NCBI GenBank assembly: GCA_027017505.1
Contig: JALUQR010000038.1
Location: forward strand, 1-13,985
Source: a bacterium
GTDB lineage: Bacteria; Desulfobacterota; GWC2-55-46; DRQE01
DNA length: 13,985 nucleotides
Reading direction: 5' to 3'
Position numbers and translations under genes: made by a program. Under the pieces are notes generated by a model. It made no database searches, was not told the DNA's origin, and was given only the letters and a program-made list of their open reading frames with translations. This document shows, in pieces, positions 7,121 to 13,985 of this stretch. How positions within the stretch are numbered: the first letter of the stretch is position 1; the number at the start of each line of letters is the position of its first letter.

Positions 7121-7678
7121 ATGGCTAACAGAATAAAGGAGAGAAGAAGAAGGCTGAACTACTCGATAAAGCGTCAGATGCAGATAAGGCTTTTCCTCAA
7201 GGTTCTCTCGGTGGTACTGCTCGGGCTTGTTCTATCATCGGCGATATTCTTCTACATGTCAAACCAGGAGATTGGAGAAACATACAGACAGTTCCACATA
7301 CAGGCAAGAAACTTTCTTGACCTTCTTCTGCCAGGTATAGTAATAGCCTTCATGGTGGGACTTCTCGTTGCGGTTTCAATAGCACTGTTTTTTCCACACA
7401 GGATTGCAGGCCCACTCTACAGGATAGAGCGTGAACTCAAGGAAAAGGTTGGCGAGGGAGACCTGAGGATTAAGTTCACGGTGCGTGAGGGTGACGAGAT
7501 AGGAGACCTCGCGGATGCACTCAATGTGATGGTGGGAAAGCTCAGGGCAAAGATGGAAAGACTCAGGGCGGTAACCACCGAGCTTTCAGCAATCACAGAG
7601 GATAAAGAGATAGACAGGGAGAGACTTAAAGAGACCGTGGGTCTTCTTGAAAAGATACTGGGAGAGTTTAAACTGTGA
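7121..7678 (+). CDS. Two-TM HAMP-domain protein without output domain
   Basis: This is an inner-membrane protein of 185 residues. ATG 7121 is chosen because AGGAGG (7110-7115) lies five bases upstream; the frame is open further upstream, but that part is a shadow of the cytochrome gene. A basic N-terminus (R/K rich, 4-23) precedes TM1 (about 24-46), a periplasmic loop of only about 20 residues (47-67), and TM2 (about 68-91). A HAMP domain (about 92-145) follows, with P-H-R-I-A-G-P-L-Y-R-I, then G-D-L and D-E-I-G-D-L-A-D-A-L-N. The rest (about 146-185) is charged coiled coil. There is no methyl-accepting, kinase or cyclase domain. The last codon overlaps the next start (GTGA). It may transmit or respond to periplasmic or redox state, or act as a membrane anchor; function is unknown. 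Confidence 0.85.
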   Translation: MANRIKERRRRLNYSIKRQMQIRLFLKVLSVVLLGLVLSSAIFFYMSNQEIGETYRQFHIQARNFLDLLLPGIVIAFMVGLLVAVSIALFFPHRIAGPLYRIERELKEKVGEGDLRIKFTVREGDEIGDLADALNVMVGKLRAKMERLRAVTTELSAITEDKEIDRERLKETVGLLEKILGEFKL

Positions 7679-8238
7679 AGAGGCTTTTAAGTGCGATACT
7701 TCTGTCTGCGGTGGTTCTTGTGTGGACAGGATGTGCACACAGGGACGGGGGTATTGGTACGCCTGTGAACTCCTCTGAGTACAGGAGACTCAAAAAGGTT
7801 GCGGTACTGCCCTTTAACAACATAAGTGGCAGAAAGGATGCGGGCAAGATGGTGGCAGACATATATGTGGCCGAACTATTCAAGAGTGGAAAGTACCGCG
7901 TGGAGGAGCCTGGTAATATAAAACAGTTCCTCATACAGGAACGCATAACCACCATAGGTGAGATGGAGATTGAAAGGCTTAAGGTTCTGGGCAGACGGCT
8001 CAAGGTGGATGCAGTGGTTGCAGGCACGGTTGAGGAGTTTGATGACGGTAGAGGAGGAGTGCCTGTGGTGAGTATTTCCGCAAGGATGGTGGACTCCAGA
8101 ACAGGCCGTATCCTATGGTACGAACGCATAAAGAGAAGGGGAGACGACTACATAATAATATTCGACATAGGGCTTGTAAGGTCAGCCACATCACTTGCAA
8201 AGAAGATTGCAAAAGAGATGATAGACAGGATAGAATAG
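7675..8238 (+). CDS. CsgG/LpoB-like lipoprotein (second copy)
   Basis: The product has 187 residues and starts at GTG 7675, overlapping the preceding stop by four bases (GTGA). GGGAGAG lies eight bases upstream. The signal peptide ends W-T-G-C (Cys20); Trp at -3 is unusual for a lipobox but the rest fits. The mature part repeats the features of the 3750 gene: K-K-V-A-V-L-P-F-N-N (40-49), R-R-L-K-V-D-A-V-V-A-G-T-V-E-E, and V-S-I-S-A-R-M-V-D-S-R-T-G-R-I-L-W. The two are clear paralogs, this one shorter in the middle. The overlap with the HAMP gene suggests balanced co-translation of an inner-membrane and an outer-membrane component. It might be an adaptor or pore subunit; its role with the cytochromes is inference. 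Confidence 0.83.
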   Translation: MKRLLSAILLSAVVLVWTGCAHRDGGIGTPVNSSEYRRLKKVAVLPFNNISGRKDAGKMVADIYVAELFKSGKYRVEEPGNIKQFLIQERITTIGEMEIERLKVLGRRLKVDAVVAGTVEEFDDGRGGVPVVSISARMVDSRTGRILWYERIKRRGDDYIIIFDIGLVRSATSLAKKIAKEMIDRIE

Positions 8239-8248
8239 AAAGGGTTTC

Positions 8249-9646
8249 GTGCATAAATACATGATGAGAAAAAAATATACACTCGGTTTCCTCCCCCTAT
8301 TCCTTGCACTTTGCATTCTATGTGAAGACGCAGGTGCCCTCTCTCTGTTTTCCATATTCAAAAAGAAAGAACCCTATGTTGCAAAGATAGGAGACAGGGT
8401 TATAACCACCAGGCAGTTCGTTGAGGAGATAAACAGGCTCCATACGCTGAACAGGGTGGGAAAAAAGCTCGCTGAAAGCGAGGATAAGTCCTTCAGAAAA
8501 CAGGACTACCGTAAGTTCCTGAACGAGATAATAGACAGAGAACTCATGATATTGGAGGCCGAAAACCTGGGTTTACATAAGGACCCTGCCTTTGTTGAGG
8601 CCATGAGGGTGTTCAGGCTTAACCTCTTTCTCGATAAACTCAGAAAAGAAGAGGTGCTGGGCAAGATAAAGATAACGGACGAGGAGGTACTGCGCTACTA
8701 CAGGGAGAAGATGAAAAAAGACGACAGAGAAGAGCCCAACCCTTCAGAGAGATACCTCATAGAGAGAACCCTCTATGCAGAAAAACTCAGGGAAAGAGAG
8801 AGGGAATACTTTGAAAGCCTTCGCAGAAGGGCAAGTGTAAAGATATACCAGGATGTGCTGGAGGAGGTCTCAAAGGATAGCAAAAGCAAGGATGCCCACA
8901 GAAAGGTTGTTGCCCGTGTGAATGGTAAACCAGTATATGCGATAGAGCTTTTAAGGGAGCTTGAAAGGGAAAAGAAATACGACATGGAGACCAAAAAGAA
9001 GGCCCTTGACAGCCTTGTACTGCGCAAGTTGCTCGATGAGGAGGCGATGAGCAGGGACTATGAGAGAGACCCTGAGATTAAAAAGAAGATAGAGCTTTAC
9101 AGAAAGAAACTCCTCGTGGAGATGTTCAAGGACAGGGTCATACTTCCCCTCGTAGAGGTGAAGGAAGAAGAGATAGAGGAATACTACAAAAAAAATAAAG
9201 AAAAATACAGAGAGCCCGACACATTTAATATAAGCGTGATAGCGGTTGCAAGCAAGACCCTTGCTGAATCCCTTCTGAAGGAGCTTGAAAGAGGTGGAGA
9301 TTTTGAGTATATTGCCAGGGAATATTCTGTGGATTCCACAAGGGTAAGAGGCGGGCTGGCAGGCTGGGTATCTGAAAGGCGTCTGCCCCGCAAGGTGGTG
9401 GAGCTTTTAAAAAAGGCCAAAAAGGGTGATATAATAGGGCCTGTTAAGAACAGAAAGCTTTTTATCATATACAGACTCAACGATTACAGAAGGGGTAGAC
9501 CACTTTCGCTCGAAAAGGTCAAAAAAGAGATAGATATAACCATTGGAAGAAGGAAGTTTCAGGAAACGCTCAGGCTCTATCTGGAGCGTTTGAAGAAGAT
9601 GGTAAAGGTGGAGATAAATGAGAAGGAACTCTCCCGTTTCTATTAA
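8249..9646 (+). CDS. SurA/PrsA-like periplasmic chaperone with degenerate parvulin domain
   Basis: This is a 465-residue exported folding factor. GTG 8249 is preceded by GAAAGGG (8238-8244); ATG 8261 or 8264 is possible but lacks a ribosome site. A hydrophobic signal sequence occupies about residues 7-30. Two SurA-N-like chaperone modules are visible. Each opens with V-A-K-I-G-D-R-V-I or V-A-R-V-N-G-K-P-V and ends in a long K/E/R-rich helical stretch (about 43-205 and 220-320). A parvulin rotamase-like domain follows (about 323-413), with G-G-D-F-x-x-I-A-R-E-Y-S and G-P-V-K. The usual active-site histidines (R-H-I at the start, Y-H-I near the end) are replaced: the first strand reads F-N-I-S-V-I-A-V and the last F-I-I-Y-R-L. 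Prolyl isomerase activity is therefore doubtful. It most likely keeps the β-barrel or the multiheme proteins competent for folding. Confidence 0.88.
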   Translation: MHKYMMRKKYTLGFLPLFLALCILCEDAGALSLFSIFKKKEPYVAKIGDRVITTRQFVEEINRLHTLNRVGKKLAESEDKSFRKQDYRKFLNEIIDRELMILEAENLGLHKDPAFVEAMRVFRLNLFLDKLRKEEVLGKIKITDEEVLRYYREKMKKDDREEPNPSERYLIERTLYAEKLREREREYFESLRRRASVKIYQDVLEEVSKDSKSKDAHRKVVARVNGKPVYAIELLRELEREKKYDMETKKKALDSLVLRKLLDEEAMSRDYERDPEIKKKIELYRKKLLVEMFKDRVILPLVEVKEEEIEEYYKKNKEKYREPDTFNISVIAVASKTLAESLLKELERGGDFEYIAREYSVDSTRVRGGLAGWVSERRLPRKVVELLKKAKKGDIIGPVKNRKLFIIYRLNDYRRGRPLSLEKVKKEIDITIGRRKFQETLRLYLERLKKMVKVEINEKELSRFY

Positions 9647-9662
9647 ACACGGAGGAATTGCC

Positions 9663-11585
9663 TTGAAGGGCTGTGTTCTGACACTGCTTGTGGTTGTGCT
9701 GTTTTTTGCAGGAGGCTGTTATGGTCCTCCTCGGGTGGTCAAGAAGAGCTGTGTGGACTGCCACTCTGAGGATGTGGAGAGGTTCAAAAAAGAGGGCAGA
9801 CTGCACACCCCTGTTGCAGAGGGCAGATGCGAGGGATGCCACTCACCACACGGGCTCATAGGCGGGGTGTTGCTTAAGGGAAGGGATGCATCCCTGTGTT
9901 ACAGGTGTCATAAAAAAGAGGATGTGGAGGATAAATTCACACACACCCCGCTTAAGGAGGATAAGTGTCTTGCCTGTCATGACCCTCATTCCTCTCCTTA
10001 CAGGGCGGTTACCGTAAAGGGAGGAAATGAGCTCTGTTACAGCTGTCATAAAAGGGAGGAGTTTCAGGGTAAAACAGTCCACAGGGCTATAGATAAGGGA
10101 TGCGATAGCTGTCACGAGCCACACTCATCCAGGTATTCCCACAACCTCAAGGACGATGGCAACAGGCTCTGTGTGGACTGCCATGACCCAGGGCTTTCCT
10201 CCTTCAGAAAGGCTCACTTTGATTACAGGGTCGCTGGCACAGATTGTCTTTCCTGCCATTCGCCACACTATTCCGATGGCGAGACCCTTATAAGAAGCTT
10301 CGTTCACAAACCTTTCGGAGACAGGGCCTGTACAGAGTGTCACAATCCTGCGGACTCAAGTGAGCCCCTTAAGACACGGCTTGAGGGTAACAGGCTGTGT
10401 TACTCCTGTCATACGGGGTTCAAAGAGACAATGGAAAAGAGAAGGCTCACACATCAGCCGGTTGATGAATGCACGAAGTGCCACGCCCCCCATGCGTCAG
10501 ACCAGAGGGCAGAGCTTATCTCAAGGGAGGATACCCTCTGTTACAGCTGTCATGAGGATACCAGAAAGAAGACAGGAAAGTTCGTGCATACTCCCATTAA
10601 AAGGGGTGTGTGCAGTGGATGTCATGAGCCCCATTCTGCGGATGTTGCAAGGCTTCTGAAGAAGCCAGCGGATGAACTCTGTTACGGGTGTCACAAGAGG
10701 GCTGACTTTACAGGCAAGCTGGTGCACAGCCCTGTAAAGGAAGATGCCTGCGTTAGATGCCACGATGCCCACTCTTCTGACGAGAGGGGGCTTATAGTCA
10801 AACCCGATGGAGAACTCTGTTACACCTGTCATGCGGACAAAAGGAGCAGTTTTGACAGGGTGAGCATACATCCCAGGGTAAAACAGGGAAGATGTTCCTC
10901 CTGCCACATGCCACATAAGTCTTCCTACCAGTCGCTTCTTAAGGACAACACAGAAAGGCTGTGTTTTAAGTGTCATTTTACCACGGTAAGGGAGGTAACA
11001 AGAGAGGGGCGTCACGAGGTGTTTGAAGATGGCAGGTGTCTTGCCTGCCACAATGCACATGCAAGCAACAACCCCTATCAGCTTCTTGAGGAGGTTCCAG
11101 AGGTCTGCTACAGCTGTCACGGGTCTGTAAAGAGGGAGCTTTCGAAAAACAGCGTGCACGAGCCCTTTGAGGATGGCAAGTGCACCACATGCCACAGGCC
11201 ACACGGAAGCAAGCTAAAGTGGGCACTGTCAAGACCGATGGATACCCTCTGTTACTCCTGCCACACAGAGCTCAAAAAGGGTATGGAGGAGAAGGGTGTG
11301 TTTGTCCACAAGGTTGTAGGCGATGGTGGATGTGCGGAGTGCCATCTTTCCCATGCGACCACAGAGCGGTGGCTCCTCAGGGCAGATGGGCGTAGCCTGT
11401 GCAACAGATGCCACAATGCAACAACAAAGAGCCTCACAGAGGCACACAGTAATATAAGCCTTAAGGGCTCTGATTGTCTTGGCTGTCATGAGCCACATAT
11501 GAGCAACGACAGAAGCCTCTTACACAGGGTACAGCACAAACCTTTCAAAGAAGGTGATTGTAAAAGGTGTCATAGCCGTATATAA
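9663..11585 (+). CDS. 26-heme lipoprotein cytochrome c (doubled-CXXCH repeats)
   Basis: The product has 640 residues if TTG 9663 is the start, favoured by GGAGG (9651-9655) seven bases upstream and a compact signal peptide. ATG 9618, overlapping the previous gene, also has a fair ribosome site and would add 15 residues. The lipobox A-G-G-C gives Cys19. Twenty-six CXXCH motifs follow, from C30 to H637, about one per 24 residues. They are built from repeats of about 50 residues: a distal His (V-H-x-P-V), C-x-x-C-H-x-P-H-S-S/A-S, a linker with L-L, then L-C-Y-S-C-H. This is the doubled-CXXCH family pattern, with bis-histidine hemes expected. The lipid anchor suggests attachment to the outer membrane, facing either side. 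It probably forms a long heme wire in the conduit. The heme count is direct; localisation and electron path are inference. Confidence 0.92.
   Translation: MKGCVLTLLVVVLFFAGGCYGPPRVVKKSCVDCHSEDVERFKKEGRLHTPVAEGRCEGCHSPHGLIGGVLLKGRDASLCYRCHKKEDVEDKFTHTPLKEDKCLACHDPHSSPYRAVTVKGGNELCYSCHKREEFQGKTVHRAIDKGCDSCHEPHSSRYSHNLKDDGNRLCVDCHDPGLSSFRKAHFDYRVAGTDCLSCHSPHYSDGETLIRSFVHKPFGDRACTECHNPADSSEPLKTRLEGNRLCYSCHTGFKETMEKRRLTHQPVDECTKCHAPHASDQRAELISREDTLCYSCHEDTRKKTGKFVHTPIKRGVCSGCHEPHSADVARLLKKPADELCYGCHKRADFTGKLVHSPVKEDACVRCHDAHSSDERGLIVKPDGELCYTCHADKRSSFDRVSIHPRVKQGRCSSCHMPHKSSYQSLLKDNTERLCFKCHFTTVREVTREGRHEVFEDGRCLACHNAHASNNPYQLLEEVPEVCYSCHGSVKRELSKNSVHEPFEDGKCTTCHRPHGSKLKWALSRPMDTLCYSCHTELKKGMEEKGVFVHKVVGDGGCAECHLSHATTERWLLRADGRSLCNRCHNATTKSLTEAHSNISLKGSDCLGCHEPHMSNDRSLLHRVQHKPFKEGDCKRCHSRI
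9750..11580 (+). repeat. Internal repeats of about 150 bp encoding two-heme units
   Basis: The 26-heme gene is built of degenerate repeats, each coding for a P-H-S-S-type heme site followed by an L-C-Y-S-C-H-type site. Near-identical stretches recur, for example CTCTGTTACAGCTGTCAT near 10032 and near 10538, and close variants near 9892, 10395, 10678, 10816 and 11249. This points to growth by tandem duplication. Related units continue in the next gene. The bounds given are approximate. Confidence 0.75.
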
Positions 11586-11607
11586 TCTTCTGGATGGTTA
11601 GAGGAGT

Positions 11608-12828
11608 ATGAGGAGAGCTGTTTTCATCATATGTGTTATAGCTGTTGTGAGTGTTATTTTTCAGGGTTACGACGGTGGTGTTCATGCGATGAGCAAGAAG
11701 AACACCCGCAGGCTCTGTGCGGACTGCCACGGTGAGGTGGCGGGTTTTTTTGACAAAAAGATGGTGCACGAGCCTGTTGCCCGGGGACAGTGTACCGCAT
11801 GTCATAATCCCCACGCATCGAAACACAAGGGCCTTATCGGAACAGGCAAAGAAGAGCTCTGTTACTCCTGCCATAAAAAGGATGTGCTCCTTAAGGGCAG
11901 GGTGGTTCATCAGCCGGTTGCAGAGGGGCTGTGTCTTGAATGTCATGCATCCCATTCGAGCAACAACAGGGGGCTTCTCAGGGCTGGGGTGGAAAGGCTG
12001 TGTTTTGAATGCCATAAGATAGAGGACATACGGGGAAAGAAGTTTGTGCATCCCGAGGTCAAAAAGGGCAGATGCACCACCTGCCATAACCCCCATGGTT
12101 CAACACTTGATGGACTTATAGTGAAGAAAGGGGTGTGCACATCCTGCCACGATGCGGGCACAAAGAGGCTCAAGGGGGTTCACTATGGTCTTAACATGAA
12201 GGGCGCAAGGTGTCTTTCCTGCCATAGCCCCCATTCTTCAGACAACAGGGGCATAATAAAGGCCAATGTGCACAGACCCTTTGCAGAGGGAAAGTGCAGT
12301 GTGTGCCACAGGCCAGGCTCAAAAGAGCTCGTACAGGCAGACTACAACATGTGTCTTAAATGCCACGAGGCATCAATAAAGAGCTTCTACAAGAGATACA
12401 GCCACCTTATGGCAGGCAGAACTGGCAACTTCTGTGCAGAATGCCACACCCCGCACGCAAGTGACCAGAGGGCACTCCTCAGTGGAAGGGAGGACAAGAC
12501 CTGCTGGCAGTGCCACCAGGACACAGAGGGCTTTGCACACAGTGCAAGATATGTGCACCCTGAACTCAGAAAGTGTCTTGATTGCCATATCTCCCACGGC
12601 TCAAATACAAGATACATGCTCGTTGCAGGAGATAACACATGCTCCATGGAGGGCTGTCATCCCTCCCAGGGAAGATTCACACACCCCGTTGGAGAGGATG
12701 CCATAGACCCTCGCTCAAAAGAGCCCATGAATTGCTCCACATGTCATAATCCCATGGGCTCACCAGAGGAGTTTATCTTAAGAGCAGGAAAGGTTATGGA
12801 GCTATGTATAAAGTGTCACCAGATATAG
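11608..12828 (+). CDS. 16-heme secreted cytochrome c with one CX4CH site
   Basis: This 406-residue cytochrome has a cleavable Sec signal peptide (likely VHA|MS, 27/28) and no lipobox, unlike its neighbour. There are fifteen CXXCH motifs from C37 to H404, plus one CX4CH (C345-S-M-E-G-C-H351) that probably also binds heme, as CX4CH sites do in some cytochromes c3. The arrangement follows the doubled-CXXCH pattern of the 26-heme protein, with distal His in V-H-E-P-V-A-R-G and V-H-Q-P-V-A-E-G, so the two are related by duplication. GAGGAG sits only one base before ATG 11608, too close for an ideal ribosome site; no better in-frame start was seen. Being soluble, it may bridge the inner membrane and the lipid-anchored cytochrome, or be exported to the surface. 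Which of these holds cannot be told from sequence. Confidence 0.9.
   Translation: MRRAVFIICVIAVVSVIFQGYDGGVHAMSKKNTRRLCADCHGEVAGFFDKKMVHEPVARGQCTACHNPHASKHKGLIGTGKEELCYSCHKKDVLLKGRVVHQPVAEGLCLECHASHSSNNRGLLRAGVERLCFECHKIEDIRGKKFVHPEVKKGRCTTCHNPHGSTLDGLIVKKGVCTSCHDAGTKRLKGVHYGLNMKGARCLSCHSPHSSDNRGIIKANVHRPFAEGKCSVCHRPGSKELVQADYNMCLKCHEASIKSFYKRYSHLMAGRTGNFCAECHTPHASDQRALLSGREDKTCWQCHQDTEGFAHSARYVHPELRKCLDCHISHGSNTRYMLVAGDNTCSMEGCHPSQGRFTHPVGEDAIDPRSKEPMNCSTCHNPMGSPEEFILRAGKVMELCIKCHQI
12640..12660 (+). other. Codons of an atypical CX4CH heme-binding site
   Basis: These codons give C-S-M-E-G-C-H, with four residues between the cysteines instead of two. The reading frame is intact on both sides, and the position fits the spacing of the other hemes, so it replaces rather than adds a site. 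Attachment of heme to CX4CH is known from some cytochromes c3. Confidence 0.8.
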
Positions 12829-12836
12829 TAAAGACC

Positions 12837-13733
12837 ATGAAGATAAGACTCCTGTGGGCACTGGTGCTGGTTCTCACACTTTGGGGAGAAGGTGCCCACG
12901 GTGTGGAGACAAAGAGGGCAAGGCTTGTTGCCTTTATAGCAACCGATGAATTCATGGGTAGATTGAAAGAGCCTGGAAGTGTGTTCTACGACGGGATAAA
13001 AAACAGACTCTATGTGGCTGACAGTGGAAACAAAAGGCTCGTCTCATTCGATGAGGAGTTCAGGTATCTATCAGAGCTTTCACATAAGGGGTTTTCCATG
13101 CCGCTTAGTATAGTGAAGACATCCTCAGGAGAGTTCTACATAACAGATGCCGAAACAGGGGAGATAAAATTTGTTGATGTCAAGAATAAGACCATTGTGC
13201 CAGTGAAGATAAAGGGCATCAGGGGAAAGAAGAGGTTCGTTGCGGGAAGACTCGCACTCGATGAAAAGGAGAACCTTGTTGTAACAGATAGAATCAATAA
13301 AAGGATACTCGTTCTCAAAAAAGACGGCACAGTTATCAGATCAATAGAGCCGGATGTGAAGGGGCTGTATGGCTTTGCGGATGTAAGGGTTGATAAAACC
13401 GGCCACATATACGCTGTGGACACCATAGGGCGCACGGTGTATGTGTTCGCCAGCAATGGCAAACTTATAAGAAAGATTGGCACAGATGGCCAGGCAGAGA
13501 TGCATTTTCCAGTAAGTGTTGCGGTGGACTCAAGGGGATACATATATGTGCTCGACAGACACGGTGGAAGGATACTGGTGTTCAACCAGAGTGGGACTCT
13601 GCAACACATGCTCTTAAGCAAGGGTGTTTCCCTTGGAGAACTCTACAACCCTGGCTACATATACATAGACGGAAAGGACAGAATCTACATCATAGACGGC
13701 AACAGGATACAGATATTTGTGGAAAGCGATTGA
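12837..13733 (+). CDS. Exported NHL-repeat six-bladed β-propeller protein
   Basis: The product has 298 residues from ATG 12837. An in-frame ATG at 12804 would overlap the previous gene and spoil the signal peptide. The signal peptide runs to about AHG|VE (22/23) and has no lipobox. The mature protein is made of about six NHL-type repeats of about 40 residues, with N-R-L-Y-V-A-D-S-G-N-K-R-L, E-F-Y-I-T-D-A-E-T-G-E-I, L-V-V-T-D-R-I-N-K-R-I-L-V, G-H-I-Y-A-V-D-T-I, G-Y-I-Y-V-L-D-R-H-G-G-R-I and R-I-Y-I-I-D-G-N-R-I. NHL propellers commonly accompany multiheme cytochromes in electron-transfer clusters and are thought to be scaffolds. No catalytic residues are recognisable. It starts eight bases after the cytochrome stop with only a weak ribosome site. 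Confidence 0.88.
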   Translation: MKIRLLWALVLVLTLWGEGAHGVETKRARLVAFIATDEFMGRLKEPGSVFYDGIKNRLYVADSGNKRLVSFDEEFRYLSELSHKGFSMPLSIVKTSSGEFYITDAETGEIKFVDVKNKTIVPVKIKGIRGKKRFVAGRLALDEKENLVVTDRINKRILVLKKDGTVIRSIEPDVKGLYGFADVRVDKTGHIYAVDTIGRTVYVFASNGKLIRKIGTDGQAEMHFPVSVAVDSRGYIYVLDRHGGRILVFNQSGTLQHMLLSKGVSLGELYNPGYIYIDGKDRIYIIDGNRIQIFVESD

Positions 13734-13734
13734 C

Positions 13735-13985
13735 ATGGTCAGGAGGTCTGCATACATACTGTTAATCCTTTTTATTGCTGGCTGTGTGGTAAAGGACATA
13801 CCCGAGCCCACACCCGAGCCAGGGCTTACCACCATACCTGTATACAGGAGGGGCACATATGCCTTTGATACCAAGCGGGCAATAAAACAGCTTGAGGAAC
13901 GCAAGGAGCTTGAAAGAAAAAGGCGTGAGGAAATCAAAAGAAAGATAAAAGAGGCCCGGATACTTGGTCTGGATGACCCGTGGAT
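13735..13985 (+). CDS. Lipoprotein, N-terminal part (cut by window end)
   Basis: The gene opens at ATG 13735, one base after the previous stop, with GGAAAG (13721-13726) eight bases upstream. It remains open to the end of the window (83 complete codons). The signal peptide ends in the lipobox I-A-G-C (Cys17), followed by Val. A Pro/Glu-rich linker (I-P-E-P-T-P-E-P-G) and then a strongly charged K/R/E helical stretch (about residues 53-76) follow. No domain can be named from this part. It is a further lipoprotein of the same cluster, which therefore continues beyond the window; no terminator is seen before the edge. Confidence 0.75.
   Translation, partial: MVRRSAYILLILFIAGCVVKDIPEPTPEPGLTTIPVYRRGTYAFDTKRAIKQLEERKELERKRREEIKRKIKEARILGLDDPW

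Noticed and set aside
9186..9200. A8 run in the chaperone gene as a programmed frameshift site
   Set aside because: The reading frame continues normally on both sides and A-rich Lys codons are typical of this gene; no downstream structure or alternative frame product is evident.
10521..11204. Long open frame on the minus strand across the 26-heme gene (and similar ones at 1108-1662, 11545-12096 and 6517-7068)
   Set aside because: They mirror the codon bias of the plus-strand genes. Translations show no signal peptide, domain or heme motif, and the plus frame is unambiguous.
9750..12800. Regular repeats that could be mistaken for a CRISPR array or minisatellite
   Set aside because: They encode in-frame CXXCH heme units with varied spacing and sequence; there is no constant repeat and unique spacer pattern.

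Overview
The window is one uninterrupted, same-strand (+) gene cluster from a Gram-negative (two-membrane) bacterium. Evidence for two membranes is a porin-like β-barrel protein, at least five lipobox signal peptides and several Sec signal peptides. Composition looks like roughly half G+C by eye. Arginine is mostly AGA/AGG, isoleucine is mostly ATA, and the proteins are rich in K/E/R. This pattern is common in thermophilic anaerobes such as Nitrospirota, Thermodesulfobacteriota or Deferribacterota relatives, but the phylum cannot be fixed from this window.

Layout. Positions 1-213 hold a possible 3' tail of an upstream gene, a σ54-type promoter candidate (67-84), a 14-bp palindrome and a strong intrinsic terminator hairpin (141-184) just ahead of the first gene. 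Eleven complete genes and one truncated gene follow with gaps of 1-37 bp or a 4-base overlap, so they look like one transcription unit. In order they are: (1) a lipoprotein with a DUF4382-like domain and a seven-bladed YVTN propeller; (2) a β-barrel outer-membrane protein with an inserted discoidin-like domain; (3) a CsgG/LpoB-like lipoprotein; (4) a CsgG-like domain followed by three Ig-like domains; (5) a pentaheme cytochrome c with an FN3-like middle; (6) a two-TM HAMP-domain protein; (7) a second CsgG/LpoB-like lipoprotein; (8) a SurA/PrsA-like chaperone with a degenerate parvulin domain; (9) a 26-heme lipoprotein cytochrome; (10) a 16-heme secreted cytochrome with one CX4CH site; (11) an NHL-repeat propeller; (12) the start of another lipoprotein, cut by the window end. 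No gene lies on the minus strand.

Interpretation. The three cytochromes carry 47 predicted c-type hemes. Together with a porin-like barrel, a periplasmic chaperone and β-propeller scaffolds, they resemble the logic of porin-cytochrome conduits for extracellular electron transfer. The set is not a recognisable Mtr, Pio, Omb-Oma-Omc or Ext cluster. Its distinctive points are three CsgG-fold proteins, a barrel with a discoidin-like insert, and a HAMP protein with no output domain. A working model, inferred only, is an outer-membrane electron conduit or cytochrome export/assembly apparatus. The most peculiar DNA-level signal is a perfect 16-bp inverted repeat with a 2-bp centre inside the pentaheme cytochrome gene (6106-6139).
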